A stretch of 6,450 nt of DNA, from assembly GCA_007123975.1 (NCBI GenBank), contig SLFZ01000107.1:1-6450 (forward strand), read 5' to 3'. The position numbers and the translations under genes were made by a program. The first letter of the stretch is position 1; each line of letters starts with the position of its first letter. The notes under the pieces were generated by a model. It searched no databases and was not told the DNA's origin. It saw only the letters and a list, made by a program, of their open reading frames with translations. This stretch comes from Candidatus Izemoplasma sp. (GTDB taxonomy: Bacteria > Bacillota_I > Bacilli_A > Izemoplasmatales > Izemoplasmataceae). Shown piece by piece: positions 1 to 5,821 of this stretch.

Positions 1-522
1 CCTGCCGCCGCGGTGCTTTTGCCAAGCATCGGCATGTACTTGGCGATGATCACGATGCTGATTGCTGTGTTTGGCGCATTACACGGTGCAATTTTAGCGT
101 TTGCGCGTGTCTATTACGCGATGGCCAAAGACGGCGTCTTCATCGACCGTTTTCAAGCCGTGCATCCGAAACATAAAACGCCAATCTATGCGCTTGCGGG
201 ACAAGCGGTCATGGCGTTGGTGTTGCTGGTGTTTGATCTTCATGATTTGATTACGCTCGTTGCCTTTGGTGCGCTCGCGCTCAACAGCCTTGTGCTTTTC
301 AGCGTCTTCATCTTCCGCAAGCGTGAACCGGAACTTCCCCGGCCTTACAAAGTTTGGGGTTATCCTGTGCTGCCGGCCGTGGCGATTGGTGTGACGCTGC
401 TTTTGTTGGTTGCGGTGTTTGTTGAAAGCCCGCGTAATGCCATCATCGGAACGGTTGTCATTGCCTTAGGGGTTCCGGTCTACCACCTTATCAACATAAT
501 CAAGAACAAACAAGGCGCATAA
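1..522 (+). CDS. APC-superfamily amino-acid permease, C-terminal part (5' end outside window)
   Basis: The frame is open from the first base, so this is the last 173 codons of a longer gene; family members are usually about 430-500 residues. The fragment is strongly hydrophobic, with about five membrane-spanning stretches at fragment residues 11-40, 62-80, 84-106, 122-142 and 146-165, fitting helices 8-12 of a 12-helix transporter. Family marks are the segment with R-x-Y-Y-A-M-A-K-D-G after the first helix, and the loop E-L-P-R-P-Y-K-V-W-G-Y-P before the penultimate helix. Both are typical of the LAT/CAT-like branch of amino acid-polyamine-organocation permeases. It would be an inner-membrane amino-acid importer or exchanger; the substrate cannot be read from this end. 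It ends in TAA and converges on the gene at 540-1346, with 17 bases between their stop codons. No U-tailed terminator of its own is visible on the + strand. Confidence 0.88.
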   Translation, partial: PAAAVLLPSIGMYLAMITMLIAVFGALHGAILAFARVYYAMAKDGVFIDRFQAVHPKHKTPIYALAGQAVMALVLLVFDLHDLITLVAFGALALNSLVLFSVFIFRKREPELPRPYKVWGYPVLPAVAIGVTLLLLVAVFVESPRNAIIGTVVIALGVPVYHLINIIKNKQGA

Positions 523-541
523 AAAAGAGCCCTATGGGCTC
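521..541 (-). terminator. Intrinsic terminator of the 268-residue membrane protein gene
   Basis: Read on the - strand, a perfect 6-bp stem GAGCCC/GGGCTC (541-536 and 532-527) encloses a 3-base loop and is followed directly by six T residues (526-521). The hairpin overlaps the TGA stop at 542-540, and the T-run reaches into the TAA stop of the opposing permease at 520-522. On the + strand the hairpin is followed by AAAC rather than a T-run, so it should work in one direction only. The stem is short and its loop is minimal, so its strength is uncertain. Confidence 0.75.
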
Positions 542-1346
542 AAACATGTTCTTTGTAAGCGGCAGCCATGGTGGCGAGCCGCTTTATTTTTATGGTGCTG
601 TTAAACGCTAGCACATACATGCCAGCGATACTAAGCATGGGAATGACGAGCGACAATCGACCTAAACTTGAATGATGGTAAAGGTACGGCCCCATCGAAA
701 ACAAAGCAACGGCAATACTCATGCTAATGGTACGAGTGATGTAGTTGTATAACCCTCGAATTGTATACGCTACATTGCGGAAGAACCACAACGCTATGAT
801 TAAACCGATGATAGTACGAAGGTAATCAAAGGTCGAAGCATCATCCTCTATGCGGACATACGTCACAAAAACTGCGCCCATCACAGCGAAAGCAACGGCA
901 ATGCGACGCTCAACAACCCAGCGTTTAACGGTTGCCCAAAGCTCTTGCGGTGAACTGTCGGCAAAAACCAGAGGATCCGTGTTATCGTAACGCTTGATTC
1001 TGGGATTTAACATACCATAGAGAAACGCCGTCGTACCAAGCCATAATAGTGCAGATAATGCATACCACAGTGGGTTGCTCGAACGCGACACAACAGCCAC
1101 AATCGCAGGCAAGAAAGCCATGTATCGGAGAAACTCTTCTAAAGGAAACCAACCTCGAGCGATGGTAATGGTCGCTCGAGCGTCAGTTGAGGCGATGAAC
1201 ATGGCCACAAATGCAACAAGATGAATGATAATGATGGGAACATCTAAAAAACGAGGCAGCATATTAACACGAACCAAAGCTAAAAGCAGCAAAAACATAA
1301 GGCTAACTCCATGCGTAATAGCACTTAGCTTAAGTGGTTTAGGCAT
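540..1346 (-). CDS. Polytopic membrane protein of unknown function, 268 residues
   Basis: I do not recognise the family. The protein has about eight hydrophobic segments at residues 9-27, 34-53, 73-88, 92-112, 149-165, 175-192, 206-224 and 230-248. The basic residues fall in the N-terminus, the 54-72 loop, the long polar 113-148 loop, the 190-205 loop and the C-terminal tail. The 165-175 loop is acidic (E-D-D). By the positive-inside rule this gives a consistent model: both ends in the cytoplasm and two sets of four helices joined by a cytoplasmic loop of about 36 residues. There is no cleavable signal peptide, ATP-binding motif or recognisable enzyme signature. The ATG start is supported by AGGAGG eight bases upstream. 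It is transcribed alone, with its own promoter and terminator, between a permease and the fatty-acid operon. It could be a small transporter, a membrane sensor or an envelope protein; nothing visible decides between these. That it is a real gene is well supported. Confidence 0.85.
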   Translation of the reverse strand: MPKPLKLSAITHGVSLMFLLLLALVRVNMLPRFLDVPIIIIHLVAFVAMFIASTDARATITIARGWFPLEEFLRYMAFLPAIVAVVSRSSNPLWYALSALLWLGTTAFLYGMLNPRIKRYDNTDPLVFADSSPQELWATVKRWVVERRIAVAFAVMGAVFVTYVRIEDDASTFDYLRTIIGLIIALWFFRNVAYTIRGLYNYITRTISMSIAVALFSMGPYLYHHSSLGRLSLVIPMLSIAGMYVLAFNSTIKIKRLATMAAAYKEHV

Positions 1347-1354
1347 AACAAAAA

Positions 1355-1360
1355 CCTCCT
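1355..1360 (-). promoter_or_regulatory. Ribosome binding site of the 268-residue membrane protein gene
   Basis: On the - strand AGGAGG lies eight bases before the ATG at 1346-1344. This is a near-consensus Shine-Dalgarno sequence at ideal spacing. It fixes the start codon and is strong evidence that this unrecognised reading frame is translated. Confidence 0.85.
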
Positions 1361-1392
1361 CGTGATGACTCCCCCAACGTACACTTCATAAT

Positions 1393-1421
1393 ATTGTAAC
1401 CCATGCATGCATTCTTGAACA
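1393..1421 (-). promoter_or_regulatory. Probable sigma-70/sigma-A type promoter of the membrane protein gene
   Basis: On the - strand TACAAT (1398-1393) matches the -10 consensus at five of six bases. TGTTCA (1421-1416) lies 17 bases upstream but matches the -35 consensus at only three of six bases. The predicted start of transcription is near 1386, giving a leader of about 40 bases before the ATG. The weak -35 box suggests that an activator may be needed, and the motif array just upstream is a candidate binding site. The -10 call is fairly secure; the -35 call is not. Confidence 0.55.
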
Positions 1422-1488
1422 TGGCGGATATGTCGTAGTTTTGTGCACTTTCGGCATGAAATATCATGCATTGTCATGTCATAACATG
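1402..1488. promoter_or_regulatory. CATG-rich array with 10-bp periodicity, candidate operator
   Basis: The palindromic tetramer CATG starts at 1402, 1406, 1420, 1455, 1465, 1475 and 1485. The last four are spaced exactly 10 bp apart. They pair into two perfect inverted repeats, each with 6-bp arms and a 4-bp spacer: GCATGA-AATA-TCATGC (1454-1469) and TCATGT-CATA-ACATGA (1474-1489). Their centres are 20 bp apart, about two helical turns. The array lies roughly 70-100 bases upstream of the predicted transcription start of the membrane protein gene, and the other three CATG copies fall within its core promoter. This looks like a cooperative binding site for a dimeric regulator. The regulator is unknown, and the function is inferred from geometry alone. 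Confidence 0.5.
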
Positions 1489-1517
1489 AAAAAACGGCAC
1501 ATTTTATGCCGTTTTTT
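1489..1517 (-). terminator. Intrinsic terminator of the fatty-acid biosynthesis operon
   Basis: A perfect inverted repeat has 11-bp arms: TGCCG plus a T-run at 1507-1517 pairs with an A-run plus CGGCA at 1489-1499, around a 7-base loop. On the - strand the CGGCA/TGCCG core is followed by six T residues. The hairpin starts at the last base of the fabZ stop codon (1519-1517). Because the arms end in A-run and T-run, it is symmetrical and should also stop transcripts arriving on the + strand. Confidence 0.88.
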
Positions 1518-1945
1518 TACTCGTTTCCAATCGCGAACATGATCTCGACGCTGCATGCCAGTTCATCATCGACGAAAGCTTTTCCGCTGCCTTTGCCGAT
1601 CGGGCCTTTAATGCGGTCGATGGTGAGTTCGAGTCGCAAGGTGTCGCCCGGCACGACTTTGCGTTTAAAGCGCGCTTTATCGATGCCTGCGAAATAGGCG
1701 GTGCGTCCGCGGTACGCTTCTTGTGAAAGAAGGGCGACGGCACCGGCTTGTGCAAGGGCTTCGATAACGAGGACACCGGGCATGACGTGCTCTCCCGGGA
1801 AGTGTCCTTGAAAGTGGGCTTCTGAAGCGGTCACGTTTTTAATGGCGACGACGCGCTCTCCAGGCACCATCTCGATGACTTTATCCACCAACAAAAATGG
1901 CGCGCGGTGTGGAATGATTTTTTCAATGTCGTTGCTGTTTAACAT
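1517..1945 (-). CDS. fabZ: 3-hydroxyacyl-[acyl-carrier-protein] dehydratase FabZ
   Basis: This cytosolic hotdog-fold enzyme removes water from (3R)-hydroxyacyl-ACP to give trans-2-enoyl-ACP in each elongation cycle. The 142 residues match the usual FabZ length. Visible marks are I-P-H-R-A-P-F-L-L-V-D near the N-terminus (residues 11-21) and the active-site stretch G-H-F-P-G with catalytic His48. M-P-G-V-L and E-A-L-A-Q-A-G follow, with catalytic Glu62. No FabA-type isomerase features are evident, although FabZ and FabA cannot be fully separated by eye. The start ATG follows the fabF stop by two bases. Its ribosome binding site, AGGTGG at 1953-1958, lies inside the end of fabF, so translation is probably coupled. 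It is the last gene of the operon, and the terminator begins at its stop codon. Confidence 0.96.
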   Translation of the reverse strand: MLNSNDIEKIIPHRAPFLLVDKVIEMVPGERVVAIKNVTASEAHFQGHFPGEHVMPGVLVIEALAQAGAVALLSQEAYRGRTAYFAGIDKARFKRKVVPGDTLRLELTIDRIKGPIGKGSGKAFVDDELACSVEIMFAIGNE

Positions 1946-1947
1946 CC

Positions 1948-3183
1948 TTACTCCACCTTTCTAAAGGCTAGCGTGGCGTTATGGCCACCGAAGCCAAACG
2001 AGTTTGACAAGGCCGCACGTATCGGTTTGGCTTTCCCATGGTTCGGGGTGTAATCAAGGTCGCACTCAGGGTCAGGTGTGGTGTAGTTAATCGTTGGCGG
2101 CACAAAACCATCTTGGATTGCCTTGATGGTGAGGAAGGCTTCAATCGCGCCACTTGCGCCAAGAAGATGGCCGGTCATTGACTTGGTCGAACTGATTGAT
2201 ATGTCGTTGGCACGGTCGCCAAACAAGCGTTTGATGGCGAGGGTTTCGACGTGATCATTCAGCGGCGTGGATGTGCCGTGGGCGTTGATGTAATCGATGG
2301 TCTCTAGGCCTAATCCACCATCCATGACAGCCATTTCCATGCAGCGTCTGGCGCCTTCGCCTTGCGGGTCAGGGCTGGTGATGTGGGTGGCGTCGCAGGT
2401 GGAGCCGTAGCCGACGATTTCGCCGTAGATTTTCGCGCCACGCGCTTGGGCGCTTTCGAGTGGTTCAAGGATAAAGGTCGCTGCGCCTTCGCCCATCACG
2501 AATCCCGTACGATTCAAATCAAAGGGAATCGATGCGGTGTTGGGATCGTCGCTGTTGCTTAGGGCTTGCATGACTTTAAATCCACCGAGGCCGAGGTCGG
2601 TAATCGCCGCTTCGCTGGCGCCGGTCACGGCCATCTCGAGATACCCGTCGCGCACGGCGCGGAAGGCATCGCCCATGGTGTTGTTGGCGCTGGCGCAGGC
2701 GGTAACTTGCGCGGTCGCCATGCCGGTAAAGCCGTATTTGATGGCGATGTTCCCGGCGGATATGTTGATGATGGCGGTCGGGATGAAGAACGGGCTAATG
2801 CGATTAAAGCCACGTTCTTTTCCCTTTTGGTGTTCGTTGCCGATGGTTTCGATGCCACCGATGCCGCTGGTATAATAAACTCCGACCTTTCCTTTGTCGA
2901 TGGTTTCTAAATCGATGCCCGAATCGAGTATCGCTTCGTCGGTAGCCTTTAAGGCCCATGCGGAAAAGCGGTCCATGCGTTTGACTTGTTTTTTTCCGAA
3001 GTATTCAAGCATGTCGAAGTTCTTGACTTCGCCAGCAATGCTGACGCCGAGTTCTGAACTGTCAAACAAGGTAATTTTGTCAATGCCGTTTTTGCCGGCC
3101 TTAGCCGCTTCCCATGTGGATGCGGCGTCGTTTCCTAGTGGATTGATGGTTCCCATTCCTGTGATGACGACTCTGCGTTTCAT
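1948..3183 (-). CDS. fabF: Beta-ketoacyl-ACP synthase II (KAS II) FabF
   Basis: FabF is the elongating condensing enzyme: it joins acyl-ACP with malonyl-ACP, releasing CO2, in the cytosol. The 411 residues are full length for the family. The N-terminus R-R-V-V-I-T-G-M-G and the thiolase-like fold are typical. The catalytic triad is intact: the nucleophile Cys163 in T-A-C-A, His302 in A-H-G-T-S-T, and His339 in T-G-H-L-L-G-A-S-G, with the conserved Lys334 in S-T-K-S. The glycine-rich C-terminal motif N-S-F-G-F-G-G-H-N is at 394-402. A Cys-His-His arrangement marks it as a FabB/FabF-type synthase rather than FabH, and the sequence resembles FabF more than FabB. Its ATG overlaps the fabG stop as ATGA. 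GGAGG lies nine bases upstream, inside fabG, which supports this start. Confidence 0.97.
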   Translation of the reverse strand: MKRRVVITGMGTINPLGNDAASTWEAAKAGKNGIDKITLFDSSELGVSIAGEVKNFDMLEYFGKKQVKRMDRFSAWALKATDEAILDSGIDLETIDKGKVGVYYTSGIGGIETIGNEHQKGKERGFNRISPFFIPTAIINISAGNIAIKYGFTGMATAQVTACASANNTMGDAFRAVRDGYLEMAVTGASEAAITDLGLGGFKVMQALSNSDDPNTASIPFDLNRTGFVMGEGAATFILEPLESAQARGAKIYGEIVGYGSTCDATHITSPDPQGEGARRCMEMAVMDGGLGLETIDYINAHGTSTPLNDHVETLAIKRLFGDRANDISISSTKSMTGHLLGASGAIEAFLTIKAIQDGFVPPTINYTTPDPECDLDYTPNHGKAKPIRAALSNSFGFGGHNATLAFRKVE

Positions 3184-3923
3184 CCTATCATTCCTCCGTT
3201 CACGCCGATGACTTGTCCGCTGATGTATCCTGCGTTGGGGTGGGCCAAGAAGAGGACCGCATGGGCGACGTCCTCGGCGGTGCCAAGGCGACCGAGCGGA
3301 ATCTGACTCATGTAAGTCTCGCGGATGCTTTCCGGTAAATCGGCGGTCATGTCTGTTTCTATAAAGCCCGGGGCGATGGCGTTGACCGTGACGTTTTTCT
3401 TGCCGAATTCTTTGGCAAGCGATTTGGTCATGCCGATGACGCCGGCTTTTGAGGCGGCGTAGTTTGCCTGCCCGGCGTTGCCGATAAGGCCAACGACGCT
3501 CGCCATGGTGATGATGCGTCCGTCGCGACGTTTTAACATGCCGCGGGCGACGTGTTTGATCATGTTGAATGCGCCGCGTAAGTTGACATCGATGACGTCG
3601 TTAAACTCTTCGGGTTTCATGCGGATGAAGAGTTGGTCTCGGGTAATGCCTGAGTTGTTAATCAAGATATCGATGGCGCCGAAGGCTTTTTCTGCCTCGC
3701 CGACCAGCCCTTCGCAGGCGTCAAAATCGCTGACGTCGGCGGCGATGGCGATGGCGTGTCCGCCGTCTGATTCGATCTGTTTGACGACACCGTCGGCTTC
3801 GGCTTGGTTTTTCCGGTAGTTGACGATGACGTTTGCGCCTTCGCGCCCGAAGGCAAGCGCGATGGCTTTACCGATGCCGCGTGAGGCGCCGGTGATAAGC
3901 ACGGTTTTTCCTTTATATTGCAT
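3180..3923 (-). CDS. fabG: 3-oxoacyl-[acyl-carrier-protein] reductase FabG
   Basis: FabG is a short-chain dehydrogenase/reductase that uses NADPH to reduce 3-oxoacyl-ACP to (3R)-hydroxyacyl-ACP in the cytosol. Its 247 residues are the standard length. It shows the nucleotide-binding T-G-A-S-R-G-I-G at 11-18, D63-V in A-A-D-V-S, N-N-S-G at 89-92 (the usual form is N-N-A-G), and the structural Asn114 in V-N-L-R-G. The catalytic Ser142, Tyr155 and Lys159 sit in the Y-A-A-S-K context, and the C-terminus G-Q-V-I-G-V-N-G-G-M is typical. SDR proteins are diverse, but its place between fabD and fabF makes the assignment firm. The start overlaps the end of fabD by 11 bases and is supported by AAGGAG ten bases upstream. 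Confidence 0.96.
   Translation of the reverse strand: MQYKGKTVLITGASRGIGKAIALAFGREGANVIVNYRKNQAEADGVVKQIESDGGHAIAIAADVSDFDACEGLVGEAEKAFGAIDILINNSGITRDQLFIRMKPEEFNDVIDVNLRGAFNMIKHVARGMLKRRDGRIITMASVVGLIGNAGQANYAASKAGVIGMTKSLAKEFGKKNVTVNAIAPGFIETDMTADLPESIRETYMSQIPLGRLGTAEDVAHAVLFLAHPNAGYISGQVIGVNGGMIG
3193..3197 (-). promoter_or_regulatory. Ribosome binding site of fabF inside the 3' end of fabG
   Basis: On the - strand GGAGG lies nine bases before the fabF ATG at 3183-3181 and within the last codons of fabG. Together with the ATGA overlap it fixes the fabF start and supports coupling of the two genes. Confidence 0.8.
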
Positions 3924-4833
3924 GGCTTTCCATCTCCTTCATCAACGCGTCAAGGGTTTCGCAGTCTTCCACGTGGAAGGTTCGAACCTCGCGGTTGATT
4001 TTCTTGATGAGTTTACTGAGGGTATCGCCCGGACTTAACTCAATGAAGACATCGAATCCGTCGTCAATCATCGTCTCGATCATCGGAGCGAAGCGTACCG
4101 ACTCAACAATCTGGCGTACCATCAACGGTTTGAGATCGCCCTCATGACGTTTCCCAGTGGTGTTTAGGTAGAGTGGTTTTGATGGTTTTTCAATCGGCAC
4201 CGGCCGTAAGTAGTCTTGGAAAGGCTGGCAGGCATCTTTCATCAGCGGCGTGTGAAACGCGCCGGCCGTGGCCAGTGGGACTACGCGTCTGATTCCAATG
4301 TCTGGGGCACGTTCGATGGCTTTCGCAATCGACTCACGTGACCCACCAAGGACGATCTGTTGGGGGCTGTTGATGTTGGCGATGTGAAGGCCTTCAACGG
4401 CGTCAACCAAGGCTTGCGCTTGGGCGATATCGCCGCGTAAGGCAATCATGCCGCCCTCGTTAGCTTTTAAGGCTTGGTCCATAAAGAAGGCGCGGTGAAT
4501 CAATACGCGCATGCCGGTTTCAAAGCCATACGCACCAACGTCGTAAAACGCGGCATACTCGCCCAAGGATAGTCCGGCGCTGCCTTCACTGACGATGCCG
4601 CGTGAAGCGAGTAAATCACGAATAGCCGTCGATAGGGCGTAGATGGCAGGTTGAGCATACGTGGTTTTATCGAGCAAAGCTTGGTCTTCAAACATCGCGC
4701 GTAAAAGTGGTTGGCCCATGATCGATTCGGCTTCGTCTAGACGGCTTTTCACGATATCGTAGGTGTCATAAAGGTCTTTTCCCATGCCGGCGACTTGCGC
4801 GCCTTGGCCGGCGTGGACAAAGGCGATTTTCAT
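3913..4833 (-). CDS. fabD: Malonyl-CoA:ACP transacylase FabD
   Basis: FabD transfers malonyl from CoA to the phosphopantetheine arm of acyl carrier protein, supplying the extender unit for FabH and FabF. Its 306 residues match the family. The N-terminal A-G-Q-G-A-Q holds the oxyanion Gln9. The nucleophile Ser89 lies in G-L-S-L-G-E-Y, and the catalytic His194 in G-A-F-H-T. Arg114, in the position that binds the malonyl carboxylate, is kept but in the unusual context H-R-A-F-F-M, where many homologues have R-G-x-x-M. S-P-G-D-T-L at 267-272 is the usual C-terminal element. Leu88 in place of the His common in proteobacterial enzymes is frequent in Bacillota and not a defect. AAGGAG (4842-4847) lies eight bases before the ATG, in the 19-base gap after fabH. 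Confidence 0.96.
   Translation of the reverse strand: MKIAFVHAGQGAQVAGMGKDLYDTYDIVKSRLDEAESIMGQPLLRAMFEDQALLDKTTYAQPAIYALSTAIRDLLASRGIVSEGSAGLSLGEYAAFYDVGAYGFETGMRVLIHRAFFMDQALKANEGGMIALRGDIAQAQALVDAVEGLHIANINSPQQIVLGGSRESIAKAIERAPDIGIRRVVPLATAGAFHTPLMKDACQPFQDYLRPVPIEKPSKPLYLNTTGKRHEGDLKPLMVRQIVESVRFAPMIETMIDDGFDVFIELSPGDTLSKLIKKINREVRTFHVEDCETLDALMKEMESHAI
3934..3939 (-). promoter_or_regulatory. Ribosome binding site of fabG inside fabD
   Basis: On the - strand AAGGAG lies ten bases before the fabG ATG (3923-3921), within the last codons of fabD. It decides the fabG start, which otherwise would be ambiguous because the two genes overlap. Confidence 0.75.
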
Positions 4834-4841
4834 GTGGTGTG

Positions 4842-4847
4842 CTCCTT
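4842..4847 (-). promoter_or_regulatory. Ribosome binding site of fabD
   Basis: On the - strand AAGGAG lies eight bases before the fabD ATG (4833-4831), inside the 19-base fabH-fabD gap. It confirms this start; the gap is too short to hold a separate promoter. Confidence 0.8.
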
Positions 4848-4852
4848 CCGTA

Positions 4853-5821
4853 TCATAGCGTGATTAATGCGCCGCCCCAGGTCAATCCAGCGCCAAAGGC
4901 AACGGTGATGAAGGTATCGCCTTTTTTCAGGGCGCCTTCTTTAATCGCTTCGTCAATGGCTAAGGGGACGCTTGCGGCTGAGGTGTTGCCGTATCGTTCG
5001 ATGTTCATGTACATCTTTTCCATCGGATACTTAAGGGTACGGGCCGCTTTATCGATGATGCGGCGGTTGGCTTGATGGGCGACGATGAGGCTTAAATCGT
5101 CGAGCACCATGCCGTTTCGCTCAAGCAAGGTGAGAATGGTTTTCGGCAACGCGGTGGTCGCAAACTTAAAGACCTCCGCTCCATTCATGTACAAGAATGG
5201 GCGGGGTTGTTCCGGGGTTTTAAAGTTTTCTTTGATGGGATACCCTTGCATCGTCAGGTGTCCTTCGATGTCGCCGTTGGCGTAGGTAACGACGTCTTTG
5301 ATCATCGGCGTGTCGCTTTGACCGAGGACCATGGCGCCAGCCGCATCGCCAAAGAGGACGCAGGTGTTGCGGTCGGTGTAATCGGTGATCTTCGTCAGCG
5401 TTTCGGCACCGACGATAAGCGCGAGGCGGTATGCGCCGCTGCGAATCATTTTATCGGCGACGTTAAGGGCATAAACAAACCCGCTGCACGCAGCGTTAAG
5501 GTCAAAAGCGGTAATCGTGTTGAGGCCTAAACGGCGTTGCAGGATTTGGCTGACGCCCGGGAAGGGCATGTCGGGTGTGACGGTGGCGACGATGAATAGA
5601 TCGATGTCTCCCTTATCAACGCCGGCGTCTTTAATGGCTCGTTCGGCGGCTTGATAGGCGAGGTCTGAGGTGTTTTCATCGACGACGATTTGACGTGATA
5701 CGATGCCTGTTCGGCTCTGAATCCACTCATCGCTGGTGTCGACAAGTTGTTCGAGTTCCGTGTTGGTGAGGGTACGTTCCGGTGTGTATGACCCGGTGCC
5801 TAAGATTTTACTGTAGGTCAT
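4853..5821 (-). CDS. fabH: Beta-ketoacyl-ACP synthase III (KAS III) FabH
   Basis: FabH starts fatty-acid chains by condensing a short acyl-CoA with malonyl-ACP. Its choice of primer (acetyl or branched) decides whether straight or branched fatty acids are made; that cannot be read here. The 322 residues are full length. The Cys-His-Asn triad that separates FabH from FabF/FabB is complete: Cys112 in N-A-A-C-S-G-F, His249 in A-H-Q-A-N-R-R, and Asn279 in Y-G-N-T-S-A-A-S. The N-terminal S-D-E-W-I-x-S-R-T-G-I (30-40), the G-D-A-A-G-A segment (158-163) and the C-terminal G-A-G-L-T-W-G (310-316) are family marks. The ATG overlaps the accA stop as ATGA. The ribosome binding site is weaker than its neighbours' (a GGGGTGGTG stretch), so translation may depend on coupling to accA. 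Confidence 0.97.
   Translation of the reverse strand: MTYSKILGTGSYTPERTLTNTELEQLVDTSDEWIQSRTGIVSRQIVVDENTSDLAYQAAERAIKDAGVDKGDIDLFIVATVTPDMPFPGVSQILQRRLGLNTITAFDLNAACSGFVYALNVADKMIRSGAYRLALIVGAETLTKITDYTDRNTCVLFGDAAGAMVLGQSDTPMIKDVVTYANGDIEGHLTMQGYPIKENFKTPEQPRPFLYMNGAEVFKFATTALPKTILTLLERNGMVLDDLSLIVAHQANRRIIDKAARTLKYPMEKMYMNIERYGNTSAASVPLAIDEAIKEGALKKGDTFITVAFGAGLTWGGALITL

Larger units (their letters stand above)
1347..1516. other. Intergenic region between the membrane protein gene and the fatty-acid operon
   Basis: These 170 bases hold, from left to right, the ribosome binding site and promoter of the gene at 540-1346, the CATG array, and the fatty-acid operon terminator. I found no credible small reading frame with a ribosome binding site, no tRNA, and no riboswitch-like fold. 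The four-base repeat phasing extends right up to the terminator. Confidence 0.6.

Noticed and set aside
1440..1490. The CATG array as a CRISPR or satellite-type repeat
   Set aside because: The repeated unit is only four bases with unrelated sequence between copies, so it has neither the repeat length nor the spacer structure of a CRISPR; an operator is the simpler reading.
1347..1516. A riboswitch or small RNA in the intergenic region
   Set aside because: The predicted leader is only about 40 bases, and I saw no conserved riboswitch core or additional hairpin besides the operon terminator and the inverted repeats in DNA.
1504..1776. Alternative - strand frame of 90 codons overlapping fabZ
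   Set aside because: It lies out of frame within fabZ, whose catalytic His48 and Glu62 are intact, and it runs through the operon terminator.
2362..3211. Several open frames of 66-114 codons on the + strand opposite fabF
   Set aside because: They are antisense shadows of a gene with fully conserved active-site residues, lack good ribosome binding sites and show no recognisable protein features.
4567..4569. FabD Ser89 motif G-L-S-L-G instead of G-H-S-L-G as a possible defect
   Set aside because: Leu at this position is common in FabD of Bacillota, and Ser, His, Gln and Arg active-site residues are all present.
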